Shown here: positions 15,739 through 24,644 of the stretch, in pieces
Position numbering within the stretch: the first letter of the stretch is position 1
How the letters are laid out: each line of letters opens with the position of its first letter
Source of the DNA: DASRFA01 sp035651755
GTDB taxonomy: Bacteria; Desulfobacterota; Binatia; UBA12015
NCBI GenBank assembly: GCA_035651755.1
Contig: DASRFA010000036.1
Location: 1-64,000, forward strand
DNA length: 64,000 nucleotides
Direction: 5' to 3'
Notes under the pieces: model-generated
Told to the model about the DNA's origin: nothing
The model's input: only the letters and a program-made list of their open reading frames with translations
The model's database searches: none
Translations under genes and position numbers: made by a program

Positions 15739-18303
15739 ATGAATTTCGAGAGCTTTCTCGCTCTGCAGGTGCCGCAGGTCCGGGCGGCGTCGGCGCAGGC
15801 CGTGCTCGCGCTCGCCGCGGACGGCGCGACCGTCCCGTTCATCGCGCGCTACCGGAAGGAGCGCACCGGCAACCTCGACGAGGTCGCGATCCGCGCCGTG
15901 CTCGACGCGCGCGAGGAATGGGACGCGATCCTGGCGCGCCAGGCGTTCATCCTCGAGGAGATCGAGCGCCAGAAGAAGCTCACGCCCGAGCTGCGCGAGC
16001 AGGTGATCGCGACGTTCGACCGCGACGCGCTCGAGGACCTCTACCTTCCTTACAAGCGGAAGCGCCAGAGCCGCGCCGCCGTCGCGCGCGCCGCCGGCCT
16101 CGAGCCCCTCGCCGACTGGATCTGGGGCTGCGGCCACGGCACCGAGACGCCGCAGCCCGGCCAGACGCTCGAGCTCTGGGCGTTCACGTTCCGCGACGAG
16201 GAGAAGGGCTTCCCCGACGCCGAGTCGGCGATCCGCGGCGCGGCCGACATCCTGATCGAGCGGCTCGCCGAGTCGCTCGAGCTCCGCGACCTGGTCCGGC
16301 GTGAGCTGCGCGAGAAGGGCTTCGTCGTGTCGCGACGCGGCAAGAAGCCGAAGCCGAACAGCCGCTTCGAGAAGTACTTCGAGCACCGGGAGGCGGTCGC
16401 GTCGCTGCTCAAGCCCGAGAACTCGCATCGCTACCTCGCGATCCGGCGCGGCGTCGCCGAGGAGGAGCTCGCGGTCGCGATCGAGGCCGGGCCGGAAGAC
16501 GACCTCGACGAGCGCCTCGTGCGCGGGTTCGCCGCCGCCGCCTGCACCGTTCCGGATTCGCCCGGGGCCGACGTGCTCGCGCGCGTCGCGCGGACGGCGC
16601 TCCAGGAGCACGTCCGCCCCGCGATCGAGACCGAGGTCCACAAGGCGCTCCGCCAGGTCGCGGACGACGTCGCGATCGAGATCTTCGCTGCGAACGTCCG
16701 GAAGGTGCTCCTCTCGCCGCCCCTCGGCCCGAAGGCGGTCCTCGCGGTGGATCCCGGCATCCGGACCGGCTGCAAGGTCGCGGTCGTGGACGACGCGGGC
16801 TCGTTCGTGAAGAGCGCGGTGCTGAAGCTCAAGAGCGACGAGTCGCGAAGCCAGGCGAAGGAGGAGCTGCTCGGCCTCGTGCGCGACACCGAAGTGCAGG
16901 CGATCGCGGTCGGGAACGGCACCGGAAGCCGCGAGGCCGAGAGCTTCGTCCGGTCGGCGCTCGGCGAGTCCGCGTCGACCGTCCCGGTCGCGCTCGTGAA
17001 CGAGGCGGGCGCGAGCATCTACAGCGCGAGCGACGTCGCGCGCGCCGAGTTCCCCGATCTCGACGTCACCGTCCGGGGGGCGATCTCGATCGGCCGGCGG
17101 CTGCAGGACCCGCTCGCGGAGCTGGTCAAGATCGACCCGAAGCACATCGGCGTCGGGCAATACCAGCACGACATCCCGCCCCATCGCCTGAAGCGCCGCC
17201 TCGACCAGGTCGTCGAGTCGTGCGTCAACCAGGTCGGGATCGACCTCAACACCGCATCGACGCACCTCTTGACGCACGTCTCCGGGATCGGCGAGGCGCT
17301 CGCGGAAGCGATCGTCGACCACCGCGCGAAGAACGGCCTCTTCCGCTCGCGCCGCCAGCTGCTCGACGTCGCGCGCTTCGGGGCAAAGGCGTTCGAGCAG
17401 GCCGCGGGCTTCCTCCGCATCCGGGACGGCGACCATCCGCTCGACGCGACCGGCGTCCACCCCGAGGCCTACGAAGCCCTCGAGCGCTTCGCAGGCGAGA
17501 TCGGCAAGACGGCGCGCGACCTCGTCGGCACCGGCGCGGCGCTCGTGCGCGAGTCGGAAGCGCTCCGCACCGCGCTCGGGAGCTTCACGTTCGACGACGT
17601 CGTCCAAGAGCTCGCGAGCCCCGGCCGCGACCCGCGCGACGAGTTCGTCCCGTTCCGCTTCCGGGAGGACGTGCACGAGATCGCGGACCTGAAGCCCGGC
17701 ATGACGTGTCCCGGCATCGTGACGAACGTCACCAGCTTCGGCGCGTTCGTCGACGTCGGCGTGCACCAGGACGGGCTCGTCCACGTCTCCCAGCTGAGCG
17801 ACCGCTTCGTGCGCGATCCGCGCGACGTCGTGAGCCCGGGCGATCGCGTCGAGGTGCGCGTGCTCGAGGCGAATGCGGAGAAGGGCCAGATCTCGCTCTC
17901 GATGCGGCGAGCCGAGCGTCCGGCGCGCGGCGAGGCGCGCGCGGCGGGTGCGAACGGCGACCCGCGCTCGCGCGAGCGCGGCCGACCGCGCCGCGGGCCC
18001 GACGAGCGCCGCCGCGACGATCGCGACCCGCGCGACCGCGACGCCGCGCGCGCGAACGGCGGACGCCTGGCGCACGGCGCGCCCGGCGGCCCGGGCGCGT
18101 ACGCGGCGCGAAAGGACGCGCGCGACCGCGGCGGTCCCGATCGCCCGGCGCGCGAGCGCGCGCACCACGGCACGGATCGCGGGCGGCCGTTCGCGGCGAA
18201 AGCCGCCGGCCCGCCGCCCAAGCCGCGGAAGCCGGCCGAGCCGTTCAACAACCCCTTCGCCGCGCTGCTCGCGATCCGCGACTCCTTCAAGCCGAAGTCC
18301 TGA
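15739..18303 (+). CDS. tex: Tex-family transcription accessory / RNA-binding protein
   Basis: 854 residues. An N-terminal helical region is followed by a YqgF/RNase H-like domain (LAVDPGIRTGCKVAVVD near residue 334), tandem helix-hairpin-helix (THLLTHVSGIGEALAEAI near 510) and an S1 RNA-binding domain (PGIVTNVTSFGAFVDVGVH near 655). After residue about 725 there is an extra Arg/Asp/Gly/Pro-rich, low-complexity tail of roughly 125 residues, ending in a short conserved-looking PFNNPFAALL segment. Tex binds nucleic acid and affects transcription; the tail may add RNA affinity. ATG 15739 matches the family start; no Shine-Dalgarno sequence is evident. Confidence 0.95.
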   Translation: MNFESFLALQVPQVRAASAQAVLALAADGATVPFIARYRKERTGNLDEVAIRAVLDAREEWDAILARQAFILEEIERQKKLTPELREQVIATFDRDALEDLYLPYKRKRQSRAAVARAAGLEPLADWIWGCGHGTETPQPGQTLELWAFTFRDEEKGFPDAESAIRGAADILIERLAESLELRDLVRRELREKGFVVSRRGKKPKPNSRFEKYFEHREAVASLLKPENSHRYLAIRRGVAEEELAVAIEAGPEDDLDERLVRGFAAAACTVPDSPGADVLARVARTALQEHVRPAIETEVHKALRQVADDVAIEIFAANVRKVLLSPPLGPKAVLAVDPGIRTGCKVAVVDDAGSFVKSAVLKLKSDESRSQAKEELLGLVRDTEVQAIAVGNGTGSREAESFVRSALGESASTVPVALVNEAGASIYSASDVARAEFPDLDVTVRGAISIGRRLQDPLAELVKIDPKHIGVGQYQHDIPPHRLKRRLDQVVESCVNQVGIDLNTASTHLLTHVSGIGEALAEAIVDHRAKNGLFRSRRQLLDVARFGAKAFEQAAGFLRIRDGDHPLDATGVHPEAYEALERFAGEIGKTARDLVGTGAALVRESEALRTALGSFTFDDVVQELASPGRDPRDEFVPFRFREDVHEIADLKPGMTCPGIVTNVTSFGAFVDVGVHQDGLVHVSQLSDRFVRDPRDVVSPGDRVEVRVLEANAEKGQISLSMRRAERPARGEARAAGANGDPRSRERGRPRRGPDERRRDDRDPRDRDAARANGGRLAHGAPGGPGAYAARKDARDRGGPDRPARERAHHGTDRGRPFAAKAAGPPPKPRKPAEPFNNPFAALLAIRDSFKPKS

Positions 18304-18342
18304 CGCGGCGGGCAGTCGCGAGCCGATGTTGGCGACCGCCGC

Positions 18343-19938
18343 GTGACGTCCGACGCCGACCTCCGCGTCGCCCCGGACGCGCTCGACGAGCCGGGCGCGC
18401 TCGAGCGGCTGGCGGCGCGCGCGGTCGGCGTCGCTCGCGACGCCGTGACGGCGGTCACGGTCCTGCGGCGCTCGGTCGACGCGCGCCACGGCGCGCCGCG
18501 CCTGGTGCTGCGCGTGCGAGTCTGGGTCGACGAGCCGCCCGCGCCGGATCCGGGCGTCGACTTCGAGGCCCGCGACGTCGCCGCCGCCGAGCCCGTGATC
18601 GTCGTCGGCGCCGGGCCCGCCGGCCTCTTCGCGGCGCTCGCGCTCGTCGAGAGCGGGCTCCGGCCGATCGTGCTCGAGCGCGGCCGGGACGTCCGCGGCC
18701 GGCGCCACGACGTCGCGCGCATCTGCCGCTCCGGCGAGGTGGATCCCGACAGCAACTACGGCTTCGGCGAGGGCGGCGCCGGCACGTTCTCGGACGGCAA
18801 GCTCTACACGCGCTCGACCAAGCGCGGCGACGTCCGGCGCGTCCTCGGCCTCCTCGTGCGGCACGGCGCGCCGTCCGACATCCTGATCGATGCGCACCCG
18901 CACGTCGGGACGAACCGCCTGCCTGCCGTCGTGCAGCGCCTCTCCCGGACGATCCGCGAGTGCGGCGGCGAGGTGCTCTTCGAGACGCGCGTGGCCGATT
19001 TCGCGACGAAAGGCGATCGCATCGCGGGGGTCGAGCTGGCGAGCGGCGAGCGCCTCCGGGCGCGCGCCGTCATCCTCGCGACCGGTCACTCGGCGCGCGA
19101 CGTGTTCGAGCTGCTGCGGCGGCGCGGGGTCGCGCTCGAGGCGAAGGCGTTTGCGCTCGGCGTCCGCGTGGAGCACCCGCAGGCGCTGATCGACCGCATC
19201 CAGTACCGCGTCGCCGGCCGGCCGCGCGGCCTTCCCGCCGCGTCGTACGCGATCGTCGAGCGCGTCGGCGACCGAAGCCTCTTCTCGTTCTGCATGTGCC
19301 CGGGCGGTATCATCTGCCCGGCCGCAACCGCGCCCGGCGAGGTCGTCGTGAACGGCTGGTCGCCGTCGAGCCGGAGCTCGCGCTTCGCGAACTCCGGCAT
19401 CGTCGTGGAGGTGCGCGTGTCCGATCTGGCGGGGTACGCCGACGCGGGACCGCTCGCGGGCGTCGCGTACCAGGCCGCGGTGGAGCGAGCGGCGTGGCGC
19501 GCGGGCGGCGGAGCGCTGGTCGCGCCCGCGCAGCGGCTCGCCGACTTCTGCGAGGGCCGCGCGTCGCGCGATCTGCCCTCCGCCTCGTACCTGCCGGGGA
19601 TCGCGCCCGCGGATCTCGCGTCGGTGCTGCCGCGCGACGTCGCGGCGGAGCTGCGAGAGGGACTGCGGCGCATCGGTCGGCGCATGGCCGGCTATGTGAC
19701 GAACGAGGCGGTCGCGGTGGCGGTCGAGAGCCGGACGTCGTCTCCGGTGCGCATTCCGCGGGCGCGGGAGTCGCTCGTCCACCCGGGCCTCGGCGGGCTC
19801 TTTCCGTGCGGCGAGGGAGCGGGCTACGCGGGCGGGATCGTCTCCGCCGCGCTCGACGGGACGCGCTCCGCCGGGGCAGCGGCGCGGTGGCTGGCGGCGG
19901 AGGCACGACCGTCCGGCGCCCGCCCCCTCTCCCGTTGA
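18343..19938 (+). CDS. FAD-dependent dehydrogenase (COG2509-like)
   Basis: 531 residues. An N-terminal domain of about 75 residues is followed by a dinucleotide-binding loop VIVVGAGPAGLFAALAL and later ILATGHSARDVFELL, which with FGEGGAGTFSDGKLYTR is characteristic of the uncharacterised FAD-dependent dehydrogenases of COG2509. The C-terminal end has the second FAD contact (PCGEGAGYAGGI). Cytoplasmic, substrate unknown. GTG 18343 begins 40 bp after tex. Related proteins are often annotated NAD(P)/FAD-dependent oxidoreductase; nothing here allows a better name. Confidence 0.88.
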   Translation: MTSDADLRVAPDALDEPGALERLAARAVGVARDAVTAVTVLRRSVDARHGAPRLVLRVRVWVDEPPAPDPGVDFEARDVAAAEPVIVVGAGPAGLFAALALVESGLRPIVLERGRDVRGRRHDVARICRSGEVDPDSNYGFGEGGAGTFSDGKLYTRSTKRGDVRRVLGLLVRHGAPSDILIDAHPHVGTNRLPAVVQRLSRTIRECGGEVLFETRVADFATKGDRIAGVELASGERLRARAVILATGHSARDVFELLRRRGVALEAKAFALGVRVEHPQALIDRIQYRVAGRPRGLPAASYAIVERVGDRSLFSFCMCPGGIICPAATAPGEVVVNGWSPSSRSSRFANSGIVVEVRVSDLAGYADAGPLAGVAYQAAVERAAWRAGGGALVAPAQRLADFCEGRASRDLPSASYLPGIAPADLASVLPRDVAAELREGLRRIGRRMAGYVTNEAVAVAVESRTSSPVRIPRARESLVHPGLGGLFPCGEGAGYAGGIVSAALDGTRSAGAAARWLAAEARPSGARPLSR

Positions 19939-19999
19939 CGTTCGGCCCGGTTTGTCGCTTGATTCGGCCGGCCCGCGGAGCCGAGATCGGGAGGTCGAG

Positions 20000-20980
20000 A
20001 TGAGGAAGCCGTGGATCTTCGTCGCCGCCGCCGCGCTGTCTGGCGCGCTGCTCGCTGCAGCGCCGGCCCGCGCCGGCATCCTGCTGAACCTGTTCGCGCT
20101 CTCCGAGCCCGACGGGCAGGGAGACCAGGCGATCTTCTACTACGACGCCCGTGACGGCTTCACGACCTTCCTGAACCTCCGGAACGCCGAGTCGGACGAG
20201 CTCGACGTGCGGATCCTCTACTACAGCGGCGGGTTCTCCGTGCCTTTCCAGCAGGACGTCACGCTCGCTGCCGGAGCCCTCCGCATCATCGACGTCGGCG
20301 GGCTGCGCGAATCGGGGCTCGCGTCGCAGGCCGGGGTGGCGCTCGCATTCGCGGTGAACGGCGGCGGCGCGCCGATCGTCACGCGCGCCCTGACGGGGAA
20401 CTTCACGGTCGCGAACCTCGCGACCCAGTCGGCGTGGGGAGCCCCGGCCGCCGCACGGAGCGCCGTGTCCTCCGTGCTCAAGACCACGAGCGGGCCCGTC
20501 GCGGGAGCGAGCGGGTTCAGCCCCTTCATCGTGCCGCCGACGGGCACCGTGATCGACGGCAACAGCGTGTTCCTGCAGCCGATCCAGCCGACCGCGCTCG
20601 ACCTCGCCACGTACTACGATCCCGAGGACCTCGCGCCGGTCGCGCAGTCGGGAAACCAGCTGATCTTCGTGAGCTTCGTCGACGTCCCCGGAGCGACCTA
20701 CTCGGCGGCGCCCGCCTCGACGCCGTGGGATCTGACGGCGCGGCGGGGCGACGGCTCGTCGATCGCGTCGACGACCTTCGGCGCGAGCGGCGTGAACGTG
20801 ACCGACCTCGCGTCGGTCGTCGGGCCGGGCGTGAACGGCTCCGCCGGGTCGATCCGCTTCACGGCGAATCCGGTCTCGGAGAACGTCACGCGCATGATCT
20901 TCTTCGCGGAGTCGCTCGGCACGTTCGGGACCGGCTACCGGCTGCCCGTTCCGTCGTTCCCCGTCGAGCCGCCGGTCTGA
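20000..20980 (+). CDS. Secreted protein of unknown function
   Basis: 326 residues with a good signal peptide (MRKPWIFVAAAALSGALLAA, cleavage after APARA). The mature chain is beta-rich, Ala/Ser/Thr/Val-rich and has no cysteine that I can see. The segment FYYDARDGFTTFLNLRNAE near the N-terminus resembles the start of beta-sandwich proteins that report 'time-invariant' surface domains, but I cannot name a family. ATG 20000 has a GGGAGGTCG ribosome site just upstream; the frame extends 16 codons further up. Only 8 bp separate it from the thiolase-like gene, although the two products would act in different compartments. Confidence 0.75.
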   Translation: MRKPWIFVAAAALSGALLAAAPARAGILLNLFALSEPDGQGDQAIFYYDARDGFTTFLNLRNAESDELDVRILYYSGGFSVPFQQDVTLAAGALRIIDVGGLRESGLASQAGVALAFAVNGGGAPIVTRALTGNFTVANLATQSAWGAPAAARSAVSSVLKTTSGPVAGASGFSPFIVPPTGTVIDGNSVFLQPIQPTALDLATYYDPEDLAPVAQSGNQLIFVSFVDVPGATYSAAPASTPWDLTARRGDGSSIASTTFGASGVNVTDLASVVGPGVNGSAGSIRFTANPVSENVTRMIFFAESLGTFGTGYRLPVPSFPVEPPV

Positions 20981-20988
20981 CGATCCGC

Positions 20989-22176
20989 GTGAAGGGCACG
21001 ATCGAAAGCGCACCGGAGCTGCGCGGCCGCGCCGCCGTCGCCGGGATCGCCGAGCTCCGGCCGAGCAAGACGCCGGAAGGCCGGACGCCGCTCGGCCTCA
21101 TCGCCGACGCGTCGCGGCTCGCGATCGCGGACGCGGGGCTCCGCCCCGCCGACGTCGACGGCATCGTCGTCTGCCCGGCGATGATGCAGTACTCGATGCT
21201 CTGGCCGTCGGTCGTCGCCGAGCACCTCGGCCTCTCGCCGAGCTATCTCGAGTTCGTCGACCTCGGCGGCGCTTCGTCGTGCGGGATGATCGCGCGCGCG
21301 GCGGCGGCGGTCGCTACCGGTCGCGCCGACGTCGTCCTCTGCGTCAACGGCGACACCTGGGATCCGAAGGGCATGTATCTCAAGCCGCCGCCGCTCATCT
21401 CGCCGCTCCGCGACTTCACGATGCCTTACGGCGCGGCCGGCGCGAACGGCGACTACGCGATGGCGGCGAAGCTCCACATGGCGCGCTACGGGACGACGTC
21501 GCGCCAGCTCGCGAAGATCGCAGCCGACCAGCGGACGAGCGCGCAGAAGAACCCGCTCGCGCTCTTCCACGGGAAGCCGCTCACCGTCGACGACGTCCTC
21601 GCGTCGCCGCTCGTGTGCGATCCGCTGCACCTCCTCGAGGTGGTGATGCCGTGCACGGGCGCCGAGGCGGTGATCGTGACGAGCGCCGAGCGCGCGCGCG
21701 ACCTGCCGCACCCGCCTGCGCTCGTGCTCGGCTTCGGCGAGCACCTCGAGCCCGACCCGTTCCAGCGCCCGGACTACCTGGTGACGCCCGTCGTCGAATC
21801 CGCGCGGCGCGCCTTCGGCATGGCCGGCGTCGTGCCGCGCGACGTCGACTTCGCCGAGATCTACGACTGCTACACGAGCGCCGTCCTGATCGAGCTCGAG
21901 GACGCCGGCTTCTGCGCGAAGGGCGAGGGCGGCCCGTTCGTCGAGTCGCACGACTTGACGTACGCCGGCGACTTCCCGCTGAACACGCACGGCGGGATGC
22001 TGTCGTTCGGGCAGCCCGGGCTCGGCGGTGGCATGACCCTCGTCGTCGAGGCCGTGCGGCAGATCATGGGGCGCGCGGGCGAGCGTCAAGTCGCGCGGCG
22101 GGACGTCGCCTTCGTGCACGGCAACGGGGGCACGTTCACGGAGGAGTGCTCGCTGGTGCTCGGGGCGGCGCGATGA
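20989..22176 (+). CDS. Thiolase-like / SCP-x-type lipid-transfer protein (copy 1)
   Basis: 395 residues of the non-canonical thiolase superfamily (SCP-x/Ltp type). The nucleophile region reads GGASSCGMI rather than the usual Cys-x-Ser-Gly of thiolases; the late motifs HGGMLSFGQPGLGGG and VHGNGGTF are retained. In steroid-degrading bacteria Ltp2-type proteins pair with a DUF35 partner to form a retro-aldolase, and here a DUF35 gene overlaps directly (ATGA), so a two-subunit lyase or acyl-transfer enzyme is plausible. GTG 20989 was chosen because similarity starts there; the longer open frame lies inside the preceding gene. Substrate unknown. Confidence 0.85.
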   Translation: MKGTIESAPELRGRAAVAGIAELRPSKTPEGRTPLGLIADASRLAIADAGLRPADVDGIVVCPAMMQYSMLWPSVVAEHLGLSPSYLEFVDLGGASSCGMIARAAAAVATGRADVVLCVNGDTWDPKGMYLKPPPLISPLRDFTMPYGAAGANGDYAMAAKLHMARYGTTSRQLAKIAADQRTSAQKNPLALFHGKPLTVDDVLASPLVCDPLHLLEVVMPCTGAEAVIVTSAERARDLPHPPALVLGFGEHLEPDPFQRPDYLVTPVVESARRAFGMAGVVPRDVDFAEIYDCYTSAVLIELEDAGFCAKGEGGPFVESHDLTYAGDFPLNTHGGMLSFGQPGLGGGMTLVVEAVRQIMGRAGERQVARRDVAFVHGNGGTFTEECSLVLGAAR

Positions 22177-22601
22177 GCGAAGGCTTCCCGCGGCCCCTCC
22201 CGAAGGTCGAGGGCGACGCGGCGCCGTACTGGCGCGCGCTCGCCGCCGGCCGCATCGAGCTGCCGCGCTGCCGGGCATGCAGCAGGACCATCTTCTACCC
22301 GCGCCCGTTCTGCCCCGCCTGCCTGTCCGACGACGTCGCGTGGGAGGCGGTCGACGGGCGCGGGACGGTCTACGCCTGCACGGTCGTCCACAAGCCGACG
22401 AACCCCTGGTTCTTCGACCAGGCGCCGTACGTGTACGCGATCGTCGAGCTGCCGTGCGGGGTGCGCCTGCCGACGCGCATCGTCGGGTGCCCGGCGGAAA
22501 ACGTGCGGGTCGGGGATCGCGTCGAGCCGGTGTTCGAGCGGGTCACGGACGAGGTCACGCTGCTCCACTTCGCGCACGCCGACCGCGGAGCTCCCGCTTA
22601 A
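22173..22601 (+). CDS. DUF35 zinc-ribbon/OB-fold protein (copy 1)
   Basis: 142 residues. An N-terminal rubredoxin-like zinc ribbon (CRACSRTIFYPRPFCPAC) is followed by an OB fold starting GRGTVYACTVVH. DUF35 proteins bind acyl-CoA and act as the partner of thiolase-like proteins; the ATGA overlap with the thiolase-like gene upstream supports such a complex. Compared with the second DUF35 protein near 31 kb the architecture is the same but sequence identity is moderate, so they are separate paralogous pairs rather than a recent duplication. Confidence 0.9.
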   Translation: MSEGFPRPLPKVEGDAAPYWRALAAGRIELPRCRACSRTIFYPRPFCPACLSDDVAWEAVDGRGTVYACTVVHKPTNPWFFDQAPYVYAIVELPCGVRLPTRIVGCPAENVRVGDRVEPVFERVTDEVTLLHFAHADRGAPA

Positions 22602-22707
22602 ACGGCCGTGGACGCGCAGGCGGCGGACGGCGCGTTGCGCCGTGCGCGCGATTGTGCGGAAAGTGGCCGGGCCGCGCGTCGCGGCCGTCCGCTCTCCGGA
22701 GGTCAAC

Positions 22708-23727
22708 GTGGGAACCACCTGGCATCGCAACGCGTTCGTCGACGACGCCGACGCGCACGTGAACGTCCGCGCCAAGGCGCTGCAGTACGGCCTCGGCTGC
22801 TTCGCCGGCGTCCGTGCCTACTGGAGCGACGCGCGACGCGACCTCTACGTCTTCCGGCTGGCGGACCACGTCGCGCGCCTCGTGGAGTCGGCGCGCATCC
22901 TCGGGCTCGCGGCGCCGTTCCCGGCGGAAAGGATCGGCGAGATCATCCTCGAGCTGCTGCGCCGGAACGACTGCCGCCAGGACACCTACATCCGGCCGCT
23001 CGTCTACGTCGACTCGGACGAGCTCTCGCCGACCATGACCGACGTTCCGGTCTCGCTCAGCATCTACTGCCTCCCGTTCGGTCGCTACTTCGCGCACGAG
23101 TCGATCCACTGCTGCGTGAGCTCGTGGCGCCGCGTCGCCGACAACGCGATCCCGGCGCGCGCGAAGCCTACGGCCGCCTACCTCAACTCCGCGCTCGCGC
23201 GCGCCGAGGCGAAGCGGAACGGCTTCGACGAGGCGATCTTCCTGACCGAGGCCGGCGACGTCAGCGAGGGCAGCGCCGAGCACCTCTTCCTCTGCCGACG
23301 CGGCCAGCTCGTGAGCCCGCCGTCGACCGCGGACAACCTCGAGGGCATCACGCGGCGGACGATCATCGAGCTGGCGCAGGCGGACCCGCTCGAGCTGTCG
23401 TTCACGGAGCGGCGGATCTCGCGGACCGAGCTCTACGTCGCCGACGAGGTGTTCCTCTGCGGCACCGGCGCCGAGGTCACGCCGGTCTCGCGCATCGACC
23501 ACCGTACGATCGCGGACGGGAAGGTCGGCCGGGTCACGCGCGCCATCACCGAGCGCGTCCACGCGGTCACGCGCGGCGCGGACGAGCGCTGGGCGCACTG
23601 GCTGTCGCCGGTCTGGCGCGACGCGAAGCGCTCGTCGGCGCGCGTTCCGACGGCGGCGCGGCCTACTCGGAGGGCGGCGGCAGCATCTCGGCGCACTCCC
23701 GGGACCACTCGCCGAGCGCGCACATGA
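22708..23727 (+). CDS. ilvE: Branched-chain amino acid aminotransferase (IlvE-like)
   Basis: Fold-type IV PLP transaminase for Leu/Ile/Val. The lysine lies in NAIPARAKPTAAYLNS and is followed by RAEAKRNGFDEAIFL and EGSAEHLFL, all typical. GTG 22708 is preferred: it has GGAGG 5 bp upstream and begins directly at the conserved TWHRNAFVDDADA; the open frame continues up to 22642. About 339 residues; the family normally ends near WLSPVW, so the last ~35 Arg/Ala/Thr-rich residues are an extension, and they overlap a convergent small gene by 65 bp. D-amino-acid or aminodeoxychorismate enzymes share the fold but lack this overall match. Confidence 0.9.
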   Translation: MGTTWHRNAFVDDADAHVNVRAKALQYGLGCFAGVRAYWSDARRDLYVFRLADHVARLVESARILGLAAPFPAERIGEIILELLRRNDCRQDTYIRPLVYVDSDELSPTMTDVPVSLSIYCLPFGRYFAHESIHCCVSSWRRVADNAIPARAKPTAAYLNSALARAEAKRNGFDEAIFLTEAGDVSEGSAEHLFLCRRGQLVSPPSTADNLEGITRRTIIELAQADPLELSFTERRISRTELYVADEVFLCGTGAEVTPVSRIDHRTIADGKVGRVTRAITERVHAVTRGADERWAHWLSPVWRDAKRSSARVPTAARPTRRAAAASRRTPGTTRRART

Positions 23728-23908
23728 GGCTGTCCGAGTAGAGGAACGCCATCGCCGTCAAGAAGAGGCCGATCAGGCCGAACAGGATCGCGATCACCAT
23801 CTCCTGGCGGCGGTTGATGAACTGCTCGGGATAGCGGTGTCGACGCCACCGGACGCGGCGGGCGCTCGTCGTGCCGGGGCGGAAGGCCGAGGGTGCGGGA
23901 GGTTTCAT
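23663..23908 (-). CDS. Small single-pass membrane protein
   Basis: 81 residues: a basic N-terminal part (ARRVRWRRHRYPEQFINRR) followed by one transmembrane helix (MVIAILFGLIGLFLTAMAFL) and a short acidic tail with two cysteines. Positive-inside orientation would place the N-terminus in the cytoplasm. A GGAGGAG lies a little far (about 14 bp) upstream of ATG 23908. It overlaps the 3' end of the aminotransferase on the opposite strand. No family recognised; moderate trust that it is a gene. Confidence 0.45.
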   Translation of the reverse strand: MKPPAPSAFRPGTTSARRVRWRRHRYPEQFINRRQEMVIAILFGLIGLFLTAMAFLYSDSLMCALGEWSRECAEMLPPPSE

Positions 23909-24108
23909 GAGGCCCCGCGAAACTCCTCCTCTCGCGGCCGCCAGGAGACAATCGGGTAATCTTACGATGTGCGCCGTCGGCGGCTGGCGGCGTGCGAACG
24001 GTCGAACGGCGTCGCCGACCGGGGAGGAGGAGCCCACCGGGCCCGGTCGCCGACCCTATGCGTCCCGCCCGGTCGGCCGATCGCGGAGCGGCGCGCGCCG
24101 CGATCCCG

Positions 24109-24528
24109 TCACGTCAGGCCGCGCCGCGCGATGAGGTCGCGGATCTCCTCGAGCAGCACTTCCTGGCGCGGCGGCGGCGCCGCCGGTGGCGGCACCTCCG
24201 CCTTCCGGAAGCGGTTCACCTGCTTCACGAGGAGGAAGATCGCGAAGGCGATGATGACGAAGTCGACGATCGACTGGATGAACGAGCCGTAGGCCAGCAC
24301 CGGTGCGTTCGCCTTCCGCGCGTCGGCGAGGGTCGCGAACTCCTGCCCGGAAAAGTTCACGAAGAGCCCGCTGAAGTCGATGCGGCCGAGCAGCAGGCCG
24401 ACGACGGGCATCAGCATGTCGGTCACGAACGAGTTCACGATCTTCCCGAACGCCCCGCCGATGACCACGCCGACCGCCAGGTCGAGCACGCTCCCGCGCA
24501 TGGCGAACTCGCGAAACTCTTTCAGCAT
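24109..24528 (-). CDS. mscL: Large-conductance mechanosensitive channel MscL
   Basis: 139 residues, the usual size. N-terminal amphipathic helix FREFAMRGSVLDLAVGVVIG leads into TM1 with the Gly/Ala-rich pore face (GVVIGGAFGKIVNSF), a periplasmic loop, TM2 (SIVDFVIIAFAIFLLVKQVN) and a C-terminal cytoplasmic bundle (LLEEIRDLIA). It releases solutes on hypo-osmotic shock. ATG 24528 is preceded by GAGGAGGA. Divergent from the DUF748 gene across a 116-bp gap. Confidence 0.96.
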   Translation of the reverse strand: MLKEFREFAMRGSVLDLAVGVVIGGAFGKIVNSFVTDMLMPVVGLLLGRIDFSGLFVNFSGQEFATLADARKANAPVLAYGSFIQSIVDFVIIAFAIFLLVKQVNRFRKAEVPPPAAPPPRQEVLLEEIRDLIARRGLT

Positions 24529-24644
24529 TGGGTCCTCCTCTCCGGCGGACGCGCTGCCGAGCCCCCGCGCGCGATTTGGGGCGGCGCCGGGTTCCCGGCT
24601 AGACTGATCACAGATTCGTTCGATCCGGCAAGGAAAGGAGCGCG

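Noticed and set aside
17220..20003. A 927-codon frame overlapping tex and the flavoprotein gene
   Set aside because: No domain signal; composition is typical of out-of-frame translation of GC-rich genes.
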